A DNA stretch of 64,000 nucleotides from Sipunculus nudus (Eukaryota; Annelida; Sipuncula; Golfingiida; Sipunculidae), in assembly GCA_026874595.1 (NCBI GenBank), contig CM049315.1:65805916-65869915 (forward strand), read 5' to 3'. Below the pieces are notes generated by a model, which saw only the letters and a program-made list of their open reading frames with translations, was not told the origin of the DNA and ran no database searches. The first letter of the stretch is position 1, and each line of letters begins with the position of its first letter. Made by a program: the position numbers and the translations under genes. This document shows positions 62,027-64,000 of the stretch, piece by piece.

Positions 62027-63931
62027 GTGGTGTGGCGTCATCCGTCGTTTGTCGTCCGTCGCCCGTACGTTAACCCATACTGTCTCGAAATTGGCAGGAG
62101 CTAGCATCACAAATTTTTATGCCAAAAACAGACATCTATAAACTCAATCGGATTTGGCTGATTTTTCTGGCTATTTGCAATGACTTAGATTTTACAGGGA
62201 AACGCTATAAAAACTTTAATAATCTTCTTTCCAGGCAAATTGTTTAATATTTCACAGAAATAATCCCTGAAACAATCTCTCTGAAGTTTGTTCGAGCAGT
62301 TCCAGTTCGGTCATTTTGGTCGAGTTACAGGAAGCCAAACTTAGACATTTGGCCAAATACTCATACTCAAATTGCAATCTTAGAAATGGCAGGAGCTATC
62401 ATCACCAAATTTTATGCCATTGTTGGTCACATGAGTCATATGTGAAATTGAGGTATTTGTGGCGCCACCTGCATCGGCCTTTTTTTTTTGTATGGGGGTC
62501 CAATTTCACAGGAACATCAGGAGCTAACATCACCAAATTGTATGCAAAAATCAGTCACATGTCAAATATTGTGGGATTGAGCTTTTTGTGGCGCCACCTT
62601 TGCAAATTTTACTGAGGAACAAATGGCCCATGGGCCATGACGCTCAGCTAATTTAGACTGGGTGCTAACTTTTTTTCATTAATGTTATATATTGTCTGTG
62701 AGAATAGCCTATGGCTAATGTTACAGTGTTGAAAAAATGGACAGAAAATAAAAATTTCAGGATTTATAGGAGACCTGCTCAGGACCCCCCTGGAATTCAC
62801 AATAGAGGGTTCCAAGGAAAATGGATATAATTTGTACCCTGTCTGTCTGTGTGCTCAAAATCATGTTTCTGGTCCATAGCTGGCAGGATATAGGTCACCA
62901 TGATCCAATTTCAGTTTTCCAAGGAGAATTACCAAGGATTTCCCCGAATGTCATGTTAGAAGATTCAAGGGCTAATGGATACATTGTGTGCCTTGTCTGT
63001 CTTGGTGCTTAAAACCATTTTTTCCGCCCATAGGTCACACAATATAGTTCACCATGACCTAATTTCAGGTTTCCAAGGACTCTTGACTAAGACCTCCCTG
63101 AATTTTATATTAAAAGATTCTAGGCCTAATGAATACAATTTGTGCCTTGTCTGACTGTCTGGGTCCTTAAATGACATTTTTTTCTGATAGGTTGAAAAAT
63201 ATAGGTCATTGTGACCTAATTTCAGTTTTCCAGGAGATTTTCCTTGAGCCTCCCATGAACTTGTGTAAGAAGATTCACAGGATATAGGTCGCAGTGACCT
63301 AATTTCAGGTTTCCAAGGAGATTTGCCTAGGACCTCCCTAAAAGTCACATTGGGGGATTCTAGGCCATATCGATTCAATTTGTGCCCCGTATGACTGTCT
63401 GGATGTAAAAAAATCATGTTTTCGGTCTGTAGGTCATAAAATATAGGTCACCATGACCTAAATTCAGGTTTCCAAGGAGATTTGCCGAGAAACTCCGAGG
63501 ATATTGTGTTAGAAGATTATATGCTCCACAGATATGATTTGTCCCCATCTGACATTCAGGGTGCTCATATGACATCTTTGCCCTATAGGTCGCAGAATAT
63601 AGGTCACAGTGACCTAGTTTCAGGTTTCCAAGGACACTTGCCCAGGATATCCGAAAATGTCAGGTGAGAGTTTTCTAGCCCTATTGGATACAATTTTTGC
63701 CCCGTCTGGCTGTCTGGGTGTTCAAAATCATGTTTTCGGTCCGTTAGTCACAAAATATAGGTCACCATGACCTAATTTCGGGTTTCCAAGGAGATTTGCC
63801 CAAGACCTTCCTGGAAGTACAGTTAGAAGTTTCTAGGTCTCACGGTTACGATTTGTGCCCTGTTAACGGACGGACGCCGGACAAAGGGTGATCGCTATAG
63901 CTCAGATGACTTACAGTCAGCAGAGCTAAAA
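62027..63931 (+). repeat. 1.9-kb dispersed modular repeat, most complete copy
   Basis: The left end (tggcgtcatccgtcg...cgtccgtcgcccgtacgttaac) and right end (gttaacggacggacgccgg...) are inverted relatives. The interior has three 'caggagcta.catcaccaaatt' modules (62093, 62388, 62517). Several ~150-bp modules with 'caccatgacctaatttcagg' and 'tttccaaggagatttgcc' follow (62891-63790). It ends gatcgctatagctcagatgac...agctaaaa. The same family lies inverted at 10.1-11.2 kb and direct at 12.2-12.5 kb. No protein is encoded. Confidence 0.72.
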
Positions 63932-63978
63932 ATTTGAAAACCTTAAAAAGATCTCCTTTTCAGAAATCATCCAGCTAC

Positions 63979-64000
63979 CTTGTTCAATATTTCATCACTG
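63979..64000 (-). other. Possible exon 3' end at window edge
   Basis: Read on the minus strand, the last 22 bases end in AACAAG|gtagct, a usable donor. In the frame compatible with exon 1 they encode SDEILNK. This could be the exon preceding 58768-58694, but the stretch is too short to show homology and only the donor end is visible. Confidence 0.2.

Overview
The window is animal nuclear DNA. It is AT-rich and intron-rich, with small exons bounded by GT-AG sites, many long (AT)n microsatellites, large minisatellite arrays and several degenerate DNA transposons. There are no operons or Shine-Dalgarno sites. The repeat style suggests a marine invertebrate, most likely a bivalve mollusc, but that taxonomic guess is inference.

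One gene dominates. On the minus strand I can chain 14 exons from 58768 down to a stop codon at 7000. Every splice junction keeps phase, giving 1365 nt (454 residues plus stop). The product is the C-terminal part of a protein resembling cyclic nucleotide-binding domain-containing protein 2 (CNBD2, called CRIS in mouse sperm work). It has a first cNMP-binding domain with a near-canonical phosphate-binding cassette ([16 protein letters not shown]). A second, degenerate cNMP-binding fold is interrupted by a basic, serine-rich linker of about 110 residues. The N-terminal exons lie beyond the right edge or were not recognised. A poly(A) signal (AATAAA, minus strand) lies at 6800-6805.

Layout: 1-6.8 kb lies downstream of the gene and holds a 1.7 kb element with terminal inverted repeats over 300 bp long, plus AT microsatellites. 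From 7.0 to 18.7 kb are exons 6-14, with a dispersed repeat family (10-13.5 kb) and two adjacent minisatellites of 39 bp and 45 bp units (13.5-17.8 kb). From 18.7 to 36.6 kb are exons 2-5, a 380-bp MITE, a 1.6 kb hAT-like remnant, a tRNA-derived repeat, and 23-bp and 30-bp minisatellites. From 36.6 to 58.7 kb is one 22-kb intron. It holds a 12.8-kb array of 49-bp units with higher-order structure, then 41-bp, 18-bp and 19-bp arrays. From 58.7 to 64 kb are exon 1, two more inverted-repeat elements and a 1.9-kb dispersed repeat.

The eight minisatellites cover about 22 kb, roughly a third of the window, and all sit in introns of this one gene. The long open frames inside them (including one of 490 codons) are by-products of stop-free repeat units. 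The most specific novelty is a 112-bp tandem duplication that copied the 5' part of the exon encoding the start of the first cNMP-binding domain. It leaves a decoy acceptor and an exon-like copy with an in-frame stop just upstream of the real exon. I see no operon-like, defence or other multi-gene system.
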